Shown: one piece after another, positions 16,321 to 24,066 of the stretch
How the letters are laid out: each line of letters opens with the position of its first letter
Position numbering within the stretch: the first letter of the stretch is position 1
From: Flavobacteriales bacterium
GTDB taxonomy: Bacteria; Bacteroidota; Bacteroidia; Flavobacteriales; BACL11
Assembly: GCA_018652335.1 (NCBI GenBank)
Contig: JABICI010000008.1
Coordinates: 1 to 34,123, forward strand
Length of the DNA stretch: 34,123 nt
Reading direction: 5' to 3'
The notes under the pieces: generated by a model
Database searches by the model: none
The model's input: the letters and a program-made list of their open reading frames with translations, nothing else
What the model was told of the DNA's origin: nothing
Translations under genes and position numbers: made by a program

Positions 16321-16352
16321 AAAAAGTTGCTATCTTTGATTGCAACTTTTTT
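16321..16352 (+). terminator. Rho-independent terminator of rpmB with a promoter element in its loop
   Basis: AAAAAGTTGC (16321-16330) pairs perfectly with GCAACTTTTT (16342-16351) around an 11-nt loop, followed by more T. The A-tract before the stem gives it bidirectional potential. The loop contains TATCTTTG, an exact -7 promoter consensus for the next gene. Confidence 0.85.
16331..16338 (+). promoter_or_regulatory. -7 promoter element (TATCTTTG) in the terminator loop
   Basis: Exact TAnnTTTG inside the rpmB terminator loop, giving a leader of about 30 nt before the lipoprotein ATG at 16376. Transcripts from it would start in the 3' arm of the hairpin and not form it. Confidence 0.5.
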
Positions 16353-16375
16353 ATTTTTAACTAATATTATTTAAA

Positions 16376-16999
16376 ATGAAATATAATTTATTCTCTTTCT
16401 TAATTCTTTTGTTTTCAACATCTATTTTGTTTTATTCATGTGAAAAAGAACTACTTGGATGTACTGATCCAACTGCATCAAATTATAATGATCTTGCTAA
16501 TACGGATGATGGAAGTTGTATTGAGCCAGTTTTAGGTTGTACTGATTTAAATGCAATGAATTATGAATCTTTAGCATCTTCTGATGATGGTACTTGTATT
16601 TATGCATACGATTTGGCTCTTGGAGATTGGGATATAAATACAGAATGTGACGATTTAACTATCTCAATACTTGGTCTTGGAGATATTCCAGTTCCGTTAA
16701 ACGATGTTTTTCCAGAATCTATCGAGATATTTGCTGAAGGAGAAGGTGTTATATCTATGGATATCAACGGAGAACCTATCTTAGCTGATGTTTCAGCTGA
16801 TGGAACAGTTACAATTCAAGATGGTCAACAAATTACTACAGATACTGGAATACCAACATTAGGAGAAGTTGATGTTGATGTAACGGGATCAGGTCTTATA
16901 CAATCATCTACAAGTGGATTGCTTACTTTATTCCTTTCATTTGAAATACCTTTAGCAGGTACTCAATCATCTTCTTGTAACATTATTTGTTCTAGATAA
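16376..16999 (+). CDS. Lipoprotein with two GCTD...DDGSC repeats, function unknown
   Basis: A 207-residue outer-surface or periplasmic lipoprotein; the signal peptide ends in a lipobox FYSC (C22). Two short repeats follow: residues 28-49 (GCTDPTASNYNDL, then DDGSCI) and 54-76 (GCTDLNAMNYESL, then DDGTCIY). Such Asp/Asn-rich repeats with a Cys pair are common in marine Bacteroidota surface proteins and probably form small calcium- or disulfide-stabilised units. The remaining ~130 residues are acidic, rich in Ile/Gly/Asp and look like a beta-sandwich of unknown family, ending with two Cys (SCNIIC). It lies between rpmB and the M1 peptidase. No function can be assigned. Confidence 0.75.
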   Translation: MKYNLFSFLILLFSTSILFYSCEKELLGCTDPTASNYNDLANTDDGSCIEPVLGCTDLNAMNYESLASSDDGTCIYAYDLALGDWDINTECDDLTISILGLGDIPVPLNDVFPESIEIFAEGEGVISMDINGEPILADVSADGTVTIQDGQQITTDTGIPTLGEVDVDVTGSGLIQSSTSGLLTLFLSFEIPLAGTQSSSCNIICSR

Positions 17000-17033
17000 T
17001 CTACTTTGTTAGTTTAATTTTTACATTTAGCTT

Positions 17034-18677
17034 GTGAAATATCTTGTATTTTCTGTCTTATTATTTACTTTTTCTTTAAATGCTCAAAATTTCGATCGGA
17101 AAGATAGTTTAAGGGGGAATTTAACTCATTTAAGATTATGCTACGATGTTACATTCTATGATTTGAATATTGCAATTGATGAAGTTGAAAAATCCATTGA
17201 AAAATCTACAAATATTATTCATTTTAATATTATTAAGCAATGTAGTATAATACAGGTTGATTTAGCTTCAAATTTGGAGATAATGTCTATTGTTTTTGAA
17301 GGAAATGAACTGAGATTTGAGCGTGAACTTGATGCAGTATATGTATATTTTAATCGTATCTTAAAGAAAGGAGAGAGTCACAAGATTAGTGTGCTTTACG
17401 GAGGCTATCCTAAAGAAGCAAAAAACCCTCCTTGGGATGGTGGTTTTTCATGGGAGAAAGATTTTAATGGAAACCCCTGGGTTGGAGTTTCTTGCCAAGG
17501 TTTAGGAGCTAGCACTTGGTGGCCATGTAAAGATCATCAATCAGATGAACCTGATAGTATGAGAATTAAGGTTGCTGCACGATATCCTTTAAAGATTATT
17601 TCAAATGGAAATCTAAGGAAAGACACTACAATCTGGAATCAATATTTTAATTCGTGGATGAATGTTAGCGAATGGTTTGTAACTTACCCTATTAACAATT
17701 ACAATGTAACTATTAATATTGGAGATTATAATCATATTTCTGATCAATATATTTCAAATAATGATACTCTAGAGCTTGATTATTATATTTTAAGTGGTAA
17801 TGAAATAAAAGCTAAAGAGCATTTCAAGCAAGTTAAACCCATGTTAGAATGTTTTGAAAATTTTTTTGGATCGTATCCATTTTTAGATGATGGATATGCC
17901 TTAGTAGAAACTTCTTATTTAGGAATGGAACATCAATCTGCTATTGCTTATGGTAATAATTTCTTGAAAGGATATTATGGCAATATTGCTTTTATTGATA
18001 ATCTTGATTTTGATTATATTATAGTACATGAAAGTGGACATGAATGGTGGGGAAATTCAATAACTACTTCAGATATTGCAGATATGTGGATTCATGAGGG
18101 TTTTTGTACTTATTCTGAAGTCTTATTCGTTGAATGTTTATATGGCTATGATAAGATGTTAAGCTATGTAAATAATCAAAAAAATAATGTTTTAAATAAC
18201 AAGCCTATTTTAGGAACATATCATGTTAATAATAAAGGGTCTTCTGATATGTATTGTAAAGGATCTTTAATGCTACATACTCTTAGAAATTTAATTGATA
18301 ATGATGAATTATGGTTTAGTATTATCAAAGGGATTTCAAATAATTTCAAACATCAAATAGTTGATGGTCAAGATATAATTGACTACATTAATTTAGTTTC
18401 TGATAAAGATTTTTCAATATTTTTTAAGCAATACTTAGAGTTTAAAGATATTCCAGAATTTCAATATAGCATTGTTAAAGAAGGAATTAATAAAACTTTA
18501 GTTTACAGATGGGAAGCTATAGATAAATTTGATATGCCATTACTTATAAATATTGGACAAGAAGATTTTTGGATTTACCCAAGTAATTCATTTAGTGAGA
18601 TAGATTTAGGAGCGTTTGATATAAATGATTTTAATATTAGAAATGACTTATTCTATATCAATACTAAAAAGCTATAA
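17034..18677 (+). CDS. Secreted M1-family zinc metallopeptidase (aminopeptidase)
   Basis: A 547-residue protein with a signal peptide (residues 1-17, ending LNAQ). After a beta-rich N-terminal domain, the catalytic region has GMEHQSAIAYG (the GxMEN-type exopeptidase motif) and the zinc motif HESGH at 332-336 with E355 18 residues after the second His (HExxH-x18-E), all metal ligands present. It would release N-terminal residues from peptides in the periplasm or outside the cell. The start is GTG at 17034: an in-frame stop lies two codons upstream, and the next ATG would remove the signal peptide. No exact -7 element is visible in the 34-nt gap, so it is probably read from the lipoprotein promoter. 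Peptide preference is unknown. Confidence 0.92.
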   Translation: MKYLVFSVLLFTFSLNAQNFDRKDSLRGNLTHLRLCYDVTFYDLNIAIDEVEKSIEKSTNIIHFNIIKQCSIIQVDLASNLEIMSIVFEGNELRFERELDAVYVYFNRILKKGESHKISVLYGGYPKEAKNPPWDGGFSWEKDFNGNPWVGVSCQGLGASTWWPCKDHQSDEPDSMRIKVAARYPLKIISNGNLRKDTTIWNQYFNSWMNVSEWFVTYPINNYNVTINIGDYNHISDQYISNNDTLELDYYILSGNEIKAKEHFKQVKPMLECFENFFGSYPFLDDGYALVETSYLGMEHQSAIAYGNNFLKGYYGNIAFIDNLDFDYIIVHESGHEWWGNSITTSDIADMWIHEGFCTYSEVLFVECLYGYDKMLSYVNNQKNNVLNNKPILGTYHVNNKGSSDMYCKGSLMLHTLRNLIDNDELWFSIIKGISNNFKHQIVDGQDIIDYINLVSDKDFSIFFKQYLEFKDIPEFQYSIVKEGINKTLVYRWEAIDKFDMPLLINIGQEDFWIYPSNSFSEIDLGAFDINDFNIRNDLFYINTKKL

Positions 18678-18704
18678 ATTTTACAGCTGTTTAATTTTTT
18701 TGAT

Positions 18705-18712
18705 TAAATTTG
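18705..18712 (+). promoter_or_regulatory. -7 promoter element (TAAATTTG) of rpmG
   Basis: Exact TAnnTTTG, extended as TTTGCAACCC as at the rpmB promoter. Leader of about 18 nt before the ATG at 18735. Confidence 0.7.
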
Positions 18713-18734
18713 CAACCCAATAAATTATTAGAAG

Positions 18735-18917
18735 ATGGCAAAAAAAGGAAATAGAATTCAAGTTATTTTAGAATGTACTGAGCACAAAGCAAGTGGATTG
18801 CCAGGTACTTCTCGTTACATTACTACTAAGAATAAAAAGAATACACCTGATAGGATGGAGCTTAAAAAATTCAATCCAATAATGAAAAAAATGACTGTAC
18901 ACAAACAAATAAAATAA
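18735..18917 (+). CDS. rpmG: Large ribosomal subunit protein bL33
   Basis: A 60-residue basic protein. [18 protein letters not shown] and [25 protein letters not shown] are the bL33 signature; length is normal. Only one Cys is present, so it is the zinc-free form of bL33. It has its own promoter element and is followed after 1 nt by the 50-residue DUF4295 gene; both end before an intrinsic terminator at 19095-19127, so they form a two-gene transcript. The cluster rpmG-DUF4295-ftsY-rimO is typical for Bacteroidota. Confidence 0.97.
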   Translation: MAKKGNRIQVILECTEHKASGLPGTSRYITTKNKKNTPDRMELKKFNPIMKKMTVHKQIK

Positions 18918-18918
18918 A

Positions 18919-19071
18919 ATGGCAAAAAAGACAGTAGCATCATTACAGAAAAAAGGAGCTAAAGCATTTACAAAAGCTATTAAATTAGTCAAAAATAAAG
19001 GTGGTTCATATTCTTTTAATTCAGAAATTGTACCTAAAGATAAAGTAGGAGAGTTTTTTGCTAAAAAGTAA
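18919..19071 (+). CDS. DUF4295 small basic protein, probable ribosomal protein
   Basis: A 50-residue basic protein: MAKKTVASLQKKGAKAF at the start, a lysine-rich middle with KLVKNKGGSYSF, and KDKVGEFFAKK at the end. It matches the Bacteroidota-specific DUF4295 family always found behind rpmG. I recall a Bacteroidota-specific ribosomal protein (bL38) described from the Flavobacterium ribosome and believe it corresponds to this family, but I cannot check that here. It starts 1 nt after the rpmG stop and shares its transcript, ahead of the terminator at 19095. Confidence 0.9.
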   Translation: MAKKTVASLQKKGAKAFTKAIKLVKNKGGSYSFNSEIVPKDKVGEFFAKK

Positions 19072-19094
19072 TAGTTAGATAAAAATTATAAAGT

Positions 19095-19127
19095 AAAAGC
19101 TTCTTTCTTTTAGAAAGAAGCTTTTTT
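19095..19127 (+). terminator. Rho-independent terminator after DUF4295
   Basis: A 14-bp perfect stem: AAAAGCTTCTTTCT (19095-19108), loop TTT, and the complement ending GCTTTTTT. It lies between DUF4295 and ftsY. Because no -7 element is visible between it and the ftsY start, ftsY may depend on readthrough or on a weaker promoter. Confidence 0.9.
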
Positions 19128-19147
19128 ATTTTAAAAATTATTAAGTT

Positions 19148-20161
19148 ATGGGCATATTTGGTAAAGTTAAAGGACTTTTTAATGATAAAGATAAACCTAA
19201 AGAATTTGCTATTGATAAAGTTGATAATAGCGATTCAAAAAGTAAAAATCTTTTATCTGATAAGCAAAAATTAGGTGAAGGTCTTAAAAAAACTAAAAAA
19301 AGTTTTTTTGATAAGTTAGCTAAAACTGTAGCTGGAAAATCTGTCATTGATGATTCTATTTTAGATGATATTGAGGAAGCTCTAATTGCTTCTGACATTG
19401 GAGTTGAAACAACACTTAAAATTATCGAAAAGCTTGAATCAAGAGTTAAAAAAGAAAATTATCTTAACTCAAATGAATTAAATAGTTTTTTAAAGGAAGA
19501 GATAGGCACATTAATAAAAGACTCATGTCAGTCAATACCTAATATTTCTGATCCTTATGTTATTATGGTAGTTGGTGTAAACGGAGTAGGCAAAACAACA
19601 ACAATTGGAAAGTTAGCTAATAAGTTTAAATCACAAGGCAAGAAAGTTGTTTTAGGCGCAGCAGACACATTTAGAGCTGCTGCTGTTGATCAATTAGTGA
19701 TTTGGGCAGAAAGAGTAGGAGTCGAAATTGTAAAACAAGATATGGGGTCAGATCCTGCCTCTGTTGCTTTTGATACTGTTCAATCTGCAAAGGCAAATGG
19801 TGCTGATGTGGTTATAATTGACACAGCAGGAAGACTACATAATAACGTTAATTTAATGCGAGAACTAGGAAAGATCAGAAATGTAATGGGGAAAGTAATT
19901 GATGAATCACCACATGATGTTATGTTGGTCTTAGATGCATCTACAGGTCAGAATGCAATTGAACAAGCAAAACAATTTACTGCAGCTACAGATGTTAGTT
20001 CTATTGCGCTTACAAAGTTAGATGGAACAGCTAAGGGTGGTGTAGTAATAGGAATTTCAGATCAGTTTAAAATACCTGTTAGATACATTGGTGTTGGAGA
20101 AGGGATAAATGATTTACAGGAATTTAGTAAACAAGATTTTATTGATTCAATATTTAGCTAA
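19148..20161 (+). CDS. ftsY: Signal recognition particle receptor FtsY
   Basis: A 337-residue SRP-receptor GTPase. Residues 1-50 are a charged, Lys/Asp-rich N-terminal (A) region; a helical N domain (about 50-125) follows; the NG domain has the G1 loop GVNGVGKT (143-150), DTFRAAAVDQL, DTAGRLHNN (G3) and TKLDGTAKGG (G4 region). FtsY binds Ffh and delivers ribosome-nascent chains to the Sec translocon at the inner membrane. It overlaps rimO by one base (TAATG), suggesting coupled translation. The gene stands right behind a strong terminator with no -7 element in the ~20 nt between them. Its partner ffh lies only 1.4 kb downstream. Confidence 0.97.
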   Translation: MGIFGKVKGLFNDKDKPKEFAIDKVDNSDSKSKNLLSDKQKLGEGLKKTKKSFFDKLAKTVAGKSVIDDSILDDIEEALIASDIGVETTLKIIEKLESRVKKENYLNSNELNSFLKEEIGTLIKDSCQSIPNISDPYVIMVVGVNGVGKTTTIGKLANKFKSQGKKVVLGAADTFRAAAVDQLVIWAERVGVEIVKQDMGSDPASVAFDTVQSAKANGADVVIIDTAGRLHNNVNLMRELGKIRNVMGKVIDESPHDVMLVLDASTGQNAIEQAKQFTAATDVSSIALTKLDGTAKGGVVIGISDQFKIPVRYIGVGEGINDLQEFSKQDFIDSIFS

Positions 20162-21471
20162 TGCGTACAAAGTCTTTAAAGAAAAATAAAATTAATGTAA
20201 TTACTCTAGGTTGCTCAAAAAATTTATATGATTCTGAAGTATTAATGGGGCAGTTAGTTGCTAATAATATTCCTGTTTCACATGAATCTGAAGAAGATGA
20301 AAATATAGTTGTTGTAAATACGTGTGGTTTTATTGATAACGCAAAGGAAGAATCAATAAACACAATTCTAGAACAGGCTCAAAGAAAAGAATTGGGACAA
20401 ATTGATAAATTGTATGTTACGGGTTGCCTTTCTGAAAGATATAAAGCTGATCTTGAGAAAGATATTCCGGATGTCAATCAATATTTTGGTACAACTGACC
20501 TGCCTAAGTTGCTTAAAGTTTTAGGCGCTGACTATAAACATGAATTGTTAGGGGATAGATTAACAACAACTCCTAAACATTATTCATATCTAAAAATTTC
20601 AGAAGGTTGTGATCGTCCATGTTCTTTCTGTGCAATTCCTTTGATGAGAGGCAAGCATAAATCAACACCAATAGAAAAATTGGTTACTGAAGCTAAAAAT
20701 TTAGCGAAGAATGGAGTGAAAGAACTAATTTTGATTGCTCAGGATTTAACTTTTTATGGACTAGATATTTATAATAAAAGAAGATTAGCAGATCTTTTAA
20801 CTTCTTTGTCAGAAGTTGATGGAATAGAATGGATTCGTTTACATTATGCTTACCCTACTGGTTTTCCAAAAGATGTTTTAGAAGTGATTAAAAATAATAA
20901 CAAAGTATGCAATTACATTGATATTCCTCTACAGCATATTAATGATAATATTTTGAAATCAATGAAAAGAGGTACTTCTTTTGAGAGAACTAATTCATTA
21001 ATAAAAAGTTTTAGAGAAAAGGTGCCTGAGATGGCAATTAGAACTACTTTAATTGTAGGATATCCAGGTGAAACTGATGAAATTTTTAATCAACTTAAAA
21101 AGTGGGTTTCTGACACTAAATTTGACCGTCTTGGTGTTTTCACATACTCACATGAAGAAAACACTTCAGCTCATGATCTTGTTGATGATGTTCCAGATAG
21201 TATTAAGAAAAAGAGAGCTGAAGAGATTATGGATCTTCAAACAAATATATCTTGGGATTTAAATCAAAAAAAAATAGGAAAAACTTTAAAAGTTTTGTTT
21301 GATAGAAAAGAAGGTGATTACTTTATTGGTCGTTCAGAGTTTGATTCTCCTGATGTTGATAACGAGATTTTAGTTAAAGCTGATAATACATATATTAGAA
21401 TCGGTGACTTTGCAAGAGTAAAAGTAGAAAAAACTGATCATTTTGATTTGTATGGTGTTGTTGATGTTTAA
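20161..21471 (+). CDS. rimO: Ribosomal protein S12 methylthiotransferase RimO
   Basis: A 436-residue radical-SAM enzyme that adds a methylthio group to the conserved Asp of ribosomal protein uS12. The N-terminal MTTase domain has the three cluster cysteines C18, C55 and C89 (TLGCSKN, VVNTCGFID, VTGCLSER). The radical-SAM core has CDRPCSFC (C150, C154, C157), with LISEGC-like context. A C-terminal TRAM domain (about 370-436) ends the protein. The length and the GCSKNLYDSEVLMG start distinguish RimO from MiaB. It shares a one-base overlap with ftsY and is followed by ffh with its own promoter. Confidence 0.96.
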   Translation: MRTKSLKKNKINVITLGCSKNLYDSEVLMGQLVANNIPVSHESEEDENIVVVNTCGFIDNAKEESINTILEQAQRKELGQIDKLYVTGCLSERYKADLEKDIPDVNQYFGTTDLPKLLKVLGADYKHELLGDRLTTTPKHYSYLKISEGCDRPCSFCAIPLMRGKHKSTPIEKLVTEAKNLAKNGVKELILIAQDLTFYGLDIYNKRRLADLLTSLSEVDGIEWIRLHYAYPTGFPKDVLEVIKNNNKVCNYIDIPLQHINDNILKSMKRGTSFERTNSLIKSFREKVPEMAIRTTLIVGYPGETDEIFNQLKKWVSDTKFDRLGVFTYSHEENTSAHDLVDDVPDSIKKKRAEEIMDLQTNISWDLNQKKIGKTLKVLFDRKEGDYFIGRSEFDSPDVDNEILVKADNTYIRIGDFARVKVEKTDHFDLYGVVDV

Positions 21472-21484
21472 TTAGAGAAATCAT

Positions 21485-21492
21485 TACTTTTG
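21485..21492 (+). promoter_or_regulatory. -7 promoter element (TACTTTTG) of ffh
   Basis: Exact TAnnTTTG in the 39-nt gap between rimO and ffh; leader of about 12-15 nt before the ATG at 21511. It can drive ffh and folD. Confidence 0.5.
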
Positions 21493-21510
21493 TAATAAAA
21501 AACTTAATAA

Positions 21511-22854
21511 ATGTTTGAAAATTTATCACTTAAATTAGAAAAAGCTTTTAAATTACTAAAAGGGCAGGGAAGTATATCAGAAATAAATGTTGCTCAAACA
21601 ATGAAAGAAATAAGAAAAGCCCTTATTTCTGCTGATGTTGATTTTAAGACAGCTAAAAATTTCACTCAAAATGTTAAGGAAAAGGCAATTGGTGAGAAAG
21701 TACTTACAGCAATTGATCCTGGACAGCTACTTACTAAAATTATGAAAGATGAGTTAGCTTCTTTGATGGGAAGTGAATTTTCTGAGATTAGTTTAGAAGG
21801 AAACCCATCTATCATTTTAATTGCAGGTTTACAAGGAAGTGGTAAAACAACTTTTTCTGGAAAATTAGCTTTACATCTAAAAAGTAAAAAGAACAAAAAA
21901 CCTCTTTTAGTAGCATGTGATGTATACAGACCAGCAGCTATAGATCAAATTGGTGTTCTTGCTCATCAAGTAGGTGTTGATGTTTACGAAGATAGAGAGA
22001 TTAAGGATCCAATTGAAATAGCAAAAAATGCGATAAAGCACGCCAAAGTTAATGGGCATAATGTTGTTGTAATTGATACTGCTGGACGACTTGCTGTAGA
22101 TAATGAAATGATGACAGAAATTGCTAATATCAAAAGTGGAGTTAAGCCTGATGAGATTTTGTTTGTTGTTGATTCTATGACAGGTCAGGATGCTGTGAAT
22201 ACTGCAAAATCATTTAACGATATATTAAATTTTGATGGGGTTGTATTAACTAAACTTGATGGAGATACAAGAGGTGGAGCAGCATTAACTATTCGATCAG
22301 TAGTAGATAAGCCAATTAAATTTATTGGAACTTCAGAAAAAATGGATGGTTTAGATGTCTTTCATCCTGATAGAATGGCTAGCAGAATTTTGGGTATGGG
22401 TGATGTGATTTCCTTAGTTGAGCGTGCTCAACAACAATTTGATGAAGAAGAAGCAAGAATGGTTCAAAAGAAAATCGCTAAGAATCAATTTGGTTTTGAT
22501 GATTTCTTAAAACAAATTCAACAAATTAAGAAAATGGGTAATGTTAAAGATTTAATGGGTATGATCCCTGGTATGAATAAAGCAATTAAAGATGTTGATG
22601 TTAATGATGAATCATTTAATGGCATCGAAGCAATCATTCATTCAATGACAAAAAAAGAAAGAGCTAATCCAAATATTTTAAATGGAAGTAGAAAAAAAAG
22701 AATAGCTTTAGGAAGCGGAACTACAGTTGTTGAAGTTAATCAGCTTATTAAGCAATTTTCGCAAATGAGTAAAATGATGAAGATGATGCAGGGAGGTGGC
22801 GCAAAACAGATGATGCAAATGATGAAAGGACGAGGTAATATGCCCGGATTATAA
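21511..22854 (+). CDS. ffh: Signal recognition particle protein Ffh
   Basis: A 447-residue SRP54 GTPase. The N domain covers about 1-95; the G domain has G1 GLQGSGKT (106-113), DVYRPAAIDQ, DTAGRLAVD and TKLDGDTRGGA; the methionine-rich M domain runs from about 295, with KKMGNVKDLMGMIPG and a Met-rich tail (MMKMMQGG...) that binds signal sequences and the 4.5S RNA. The RNA itself is not seen in this window. It has its own promoter element and is followed by folD after 8 nt. FtsY is encoded just upstream, placing both SRP GTPases together. Confidence 0.97.
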   Translation: MFENLSLKLEKAFKLLKGQGSISEINVAQTMKEIRKALISADVDFKTAKNFTQNVKEKAIGEKVLTAIDPGQLLTKIMKDELASLMGSEFSEISLEGNPSIILIAGLQGSGKTTFSGKLALHLKSKKNKKPLLVACDVYRPAAIDQIGVLAHQVGVDVYEDREIKDPIEIAKNAIKHAKVNGHNVVVIDTAGRLAVDNEMMTEIANIKSGVKPDEILFVVDSMTGQDAVNTAKSFNDILNFDGVVLTKLDGDTRGGAALTIRSVVDKPIKFIGTSEKMDGLDVFHPDRMASRILGMGDVISLVERAQQQFDEEEARMVQKKIAKNQFGFDDFLKQIQQIKKMGNVKDLMGMIPGMNKAIKDVDVNDESFNGIEAIIHSMTKKERANPNILNGSRKKRIALGSGTTVVEVNQLIKQFSQMSKMMKMMQGGGAKQMMQMMKGRGNMPGL

Positions 22855-22862
22855 ATTTTGAT

Positions 22863-23741
22863 ATGATTTTATTAGACGGAAAAAAAACATCTATTGATAT
22901 TAAAGCTGAGATAAGGAAAGAGGTAGATGAATTAGTTTCAAGAGGTGTGAAGAAACCTCATTTAGCAGCTATTCTTGTTGGTTCAAATGGTGCTAGTGAA
23001 ACATATGTTGGAGCCAAGGTAAAAGCATGTGAACAAGTTGGTTTTGACTCAACTTTAGTCAGATTTAATGAAGATGTTTCTGAGTTAGATTTGTTAAATG
23101 AAATTAATAAAATTAATAATAATCAAAATATTGATGGATTAATTGTTCAACTCCCTTTGCCAAATCATATCGATGAACTAAAGGTAACACAAGCAATTAA
23201 TGTAGAAAAAGATGTTGATGGTTTTCATCCTACTAATATTGGAAGAATGGCTTTGAATTTACCAACATACTTGCCTGCAACTCCAGCTGGAATAATGGAA
23301 TTGCTTTCTAGATATAATATAAAAACATCAGGTAAGCATTGTGTTGTTGTTGGTAGAAGTCATATAGTTGGATCTCCTATGAGTATTTTAATGGCAAGAA
23401 ATAATACCCCAGGAAATTCTACAGTTACTTTAACACATAGTAGAACAAAAAATTTAAAAGAAATAACGAGAACTGCTGATATTTTAATTGTAGCTCTTGG
23501 AAAAGCTCAATTTATTAACAGTGAGATGATTAAGGATGGAGCATGTATTATTGATGTTGGAATTAATCGTGTCAAGTCTGAAAAAACTAAAAGTGGATGG
23601 AAGCTTTTGGGTGATGTTGATTTTGATTCAGTAGCAAATATGTGTAGTTTCATTACACCAGTTCCTGGAGGTGTTGGCCCAATGACAATTGCAATGCTAC
23701 TTAAAAATACGCTGAAATCTGCAAAAAATAAGTGTTATTAA
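22863..23741 (+). CDS. folD: Bifunctional methylenetetrahydrofolate dehydrogenase/cyclohydrolase FolD
   Basis: A 292-residue enzyme converting 5,10-methylene-THF to 10-formyl-THF in two steps for one-carbon metabolism. Y48-V-G-A-K52 is the catalytic Tyr/Lys motif, IVQLPLPNHID and VDGFHP follow, and VGRSHIVGSPMS is the NADP-binding loop. PGGVGPMT closes the family pattern; length is standard. It starts 8 nt after ffh and is probably co-transcribed with it. A cold-shock gene with its own promoter follows at once. No odd features. Confidence 0.97.
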   Translation: MILLDGKKTSIDIKAEIRKEVDELVSRGVKKPHLAAILVGSNGASETYVGAKVKACEQVGFDSTLVRFNEDVSELDLLNEINKINNNQNIDGLIVQLPLPNHIDELKVTQAINVEKDVDGFHPTNIGRMALNLPTYLPATPAGIMELLSRYNIKTSGKHCVVVGRSHIVGSPMSILMARNNTPGNSTVTLTHSRTKNLKEITRTADILIVALGKAQFINSEMIKDGACIIDVGINRVKSEKTKSGWKLLGDVDFDSVANMCSFITPVPGGVGPMTIAMLLKNTLKSAKNKCY

Positions 23742-23749
23742 TTTTTTGT

Positions 23750-23757
23750 TATATTTG
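23750..23757 (+). promoter_or_regulatory. -7 promoter element (TATATTTG) of the cold-shock gene
   Basis: Exact TAnnTTTG, 9 nt after the folD stop. It gives the longest leader in the window, about 50 nt, containing a hairpin at 23769-23784. Confidence 0.65.
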
Positions 23758-23768
23758 CAGCAGTTTTT

Positions 23769-23784
23769 GTGGGGTTGTTCCCAC
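23769..23784 (+). promoter_or_regulatory. Hairpin in the 5' leader of the cold-shock gene
   Basis: GTGGG (23769-23773) and CCCAC (23780-23784) form a 5-bp stem with a 6-nt loop, near the 5' end of the leader and about 30 nt before the ATG. It may protect the mRNA or act in temperature control; the stretch after it is A/U-rich and unstructured. Confidence 0.45.
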
Positions 23785-23813
23785 TAGTATTAATAAATTT
23801 TAAAAAAACAATT

Positions 23814-24011
23814 ATGGAAGGAACAGTAAAATGGTTTAACGGAAGTAAAGGATATGGTTTCATTGAAGGATCTGATGGAACAGATTACTTTGCTCATTTT
23901 CAAGAAATTCAAGTTGAAGGTTACAAAACTCTTAAAGAAGGAGCAGCTGTAACATTCGAACCAGGAGACGGTGAAAAAGGACCAGTAGCTAAAAATATTG
24001 TAAACGCTTAA
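23814..24011 (+). CDS. Cold-shock domain protein (CspA family)
   Basis: A 65-residue OB-fold nucleic-acid-binding protein. [19 protein letters not shown] carries RNP1 (KGYGFIE), and TDYFAHF is the RNP2 position, where most Csps have VFVHF. The end [12 protein letters not shown] is standard. It binds single-stranded RNA or DNA and acts as an RNA chaperone. An earlier in-frame GTG at 23769 would add an unrelated 15-residue leader and falls in the hairpin, so the ATG at 23814 is chosen. It is followed by a strong terminator. The Bacteroidota 65-residue type is often growth-related rather than strictly cold-induced; which applies here is unknown. Confidence 0.95.
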   Translation: MEGTVKWFNGSKGYGFIEGSDGTDYFAHFQEIQVEGYKTLKEGAAVTFEPGDGEKGPVAKNIVNA

Positions 24012-24031
24012 TTAGCATTATTATAATATAG

Positions 24032-24066
24032 AAAAAAAGCGAGCAAAATGCTCGCTTTTTTTATGA
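24032..24066. terminator. Bidirectional rho-independent terminator
   Basis: A7 then GCGAGCA (24039-24045), loop AAA, TGCTCGC (24049-24055), then T7 form a perfect extended stem. The symmetric A/T tracts let it stop the cold-shock transcript on + and the uvrB transcript on -. The uvrB stop codon (24061-24063) lies within its T-tract. Confidence 0.9.

Noticed and set aside
23769-23813. Longer cold-shock protein starting at a GTG
   Set aside because: The extra 15 residues do not match the family and fall in the leader hairpin; MEGTVKWF at 23814 is the canonical start.
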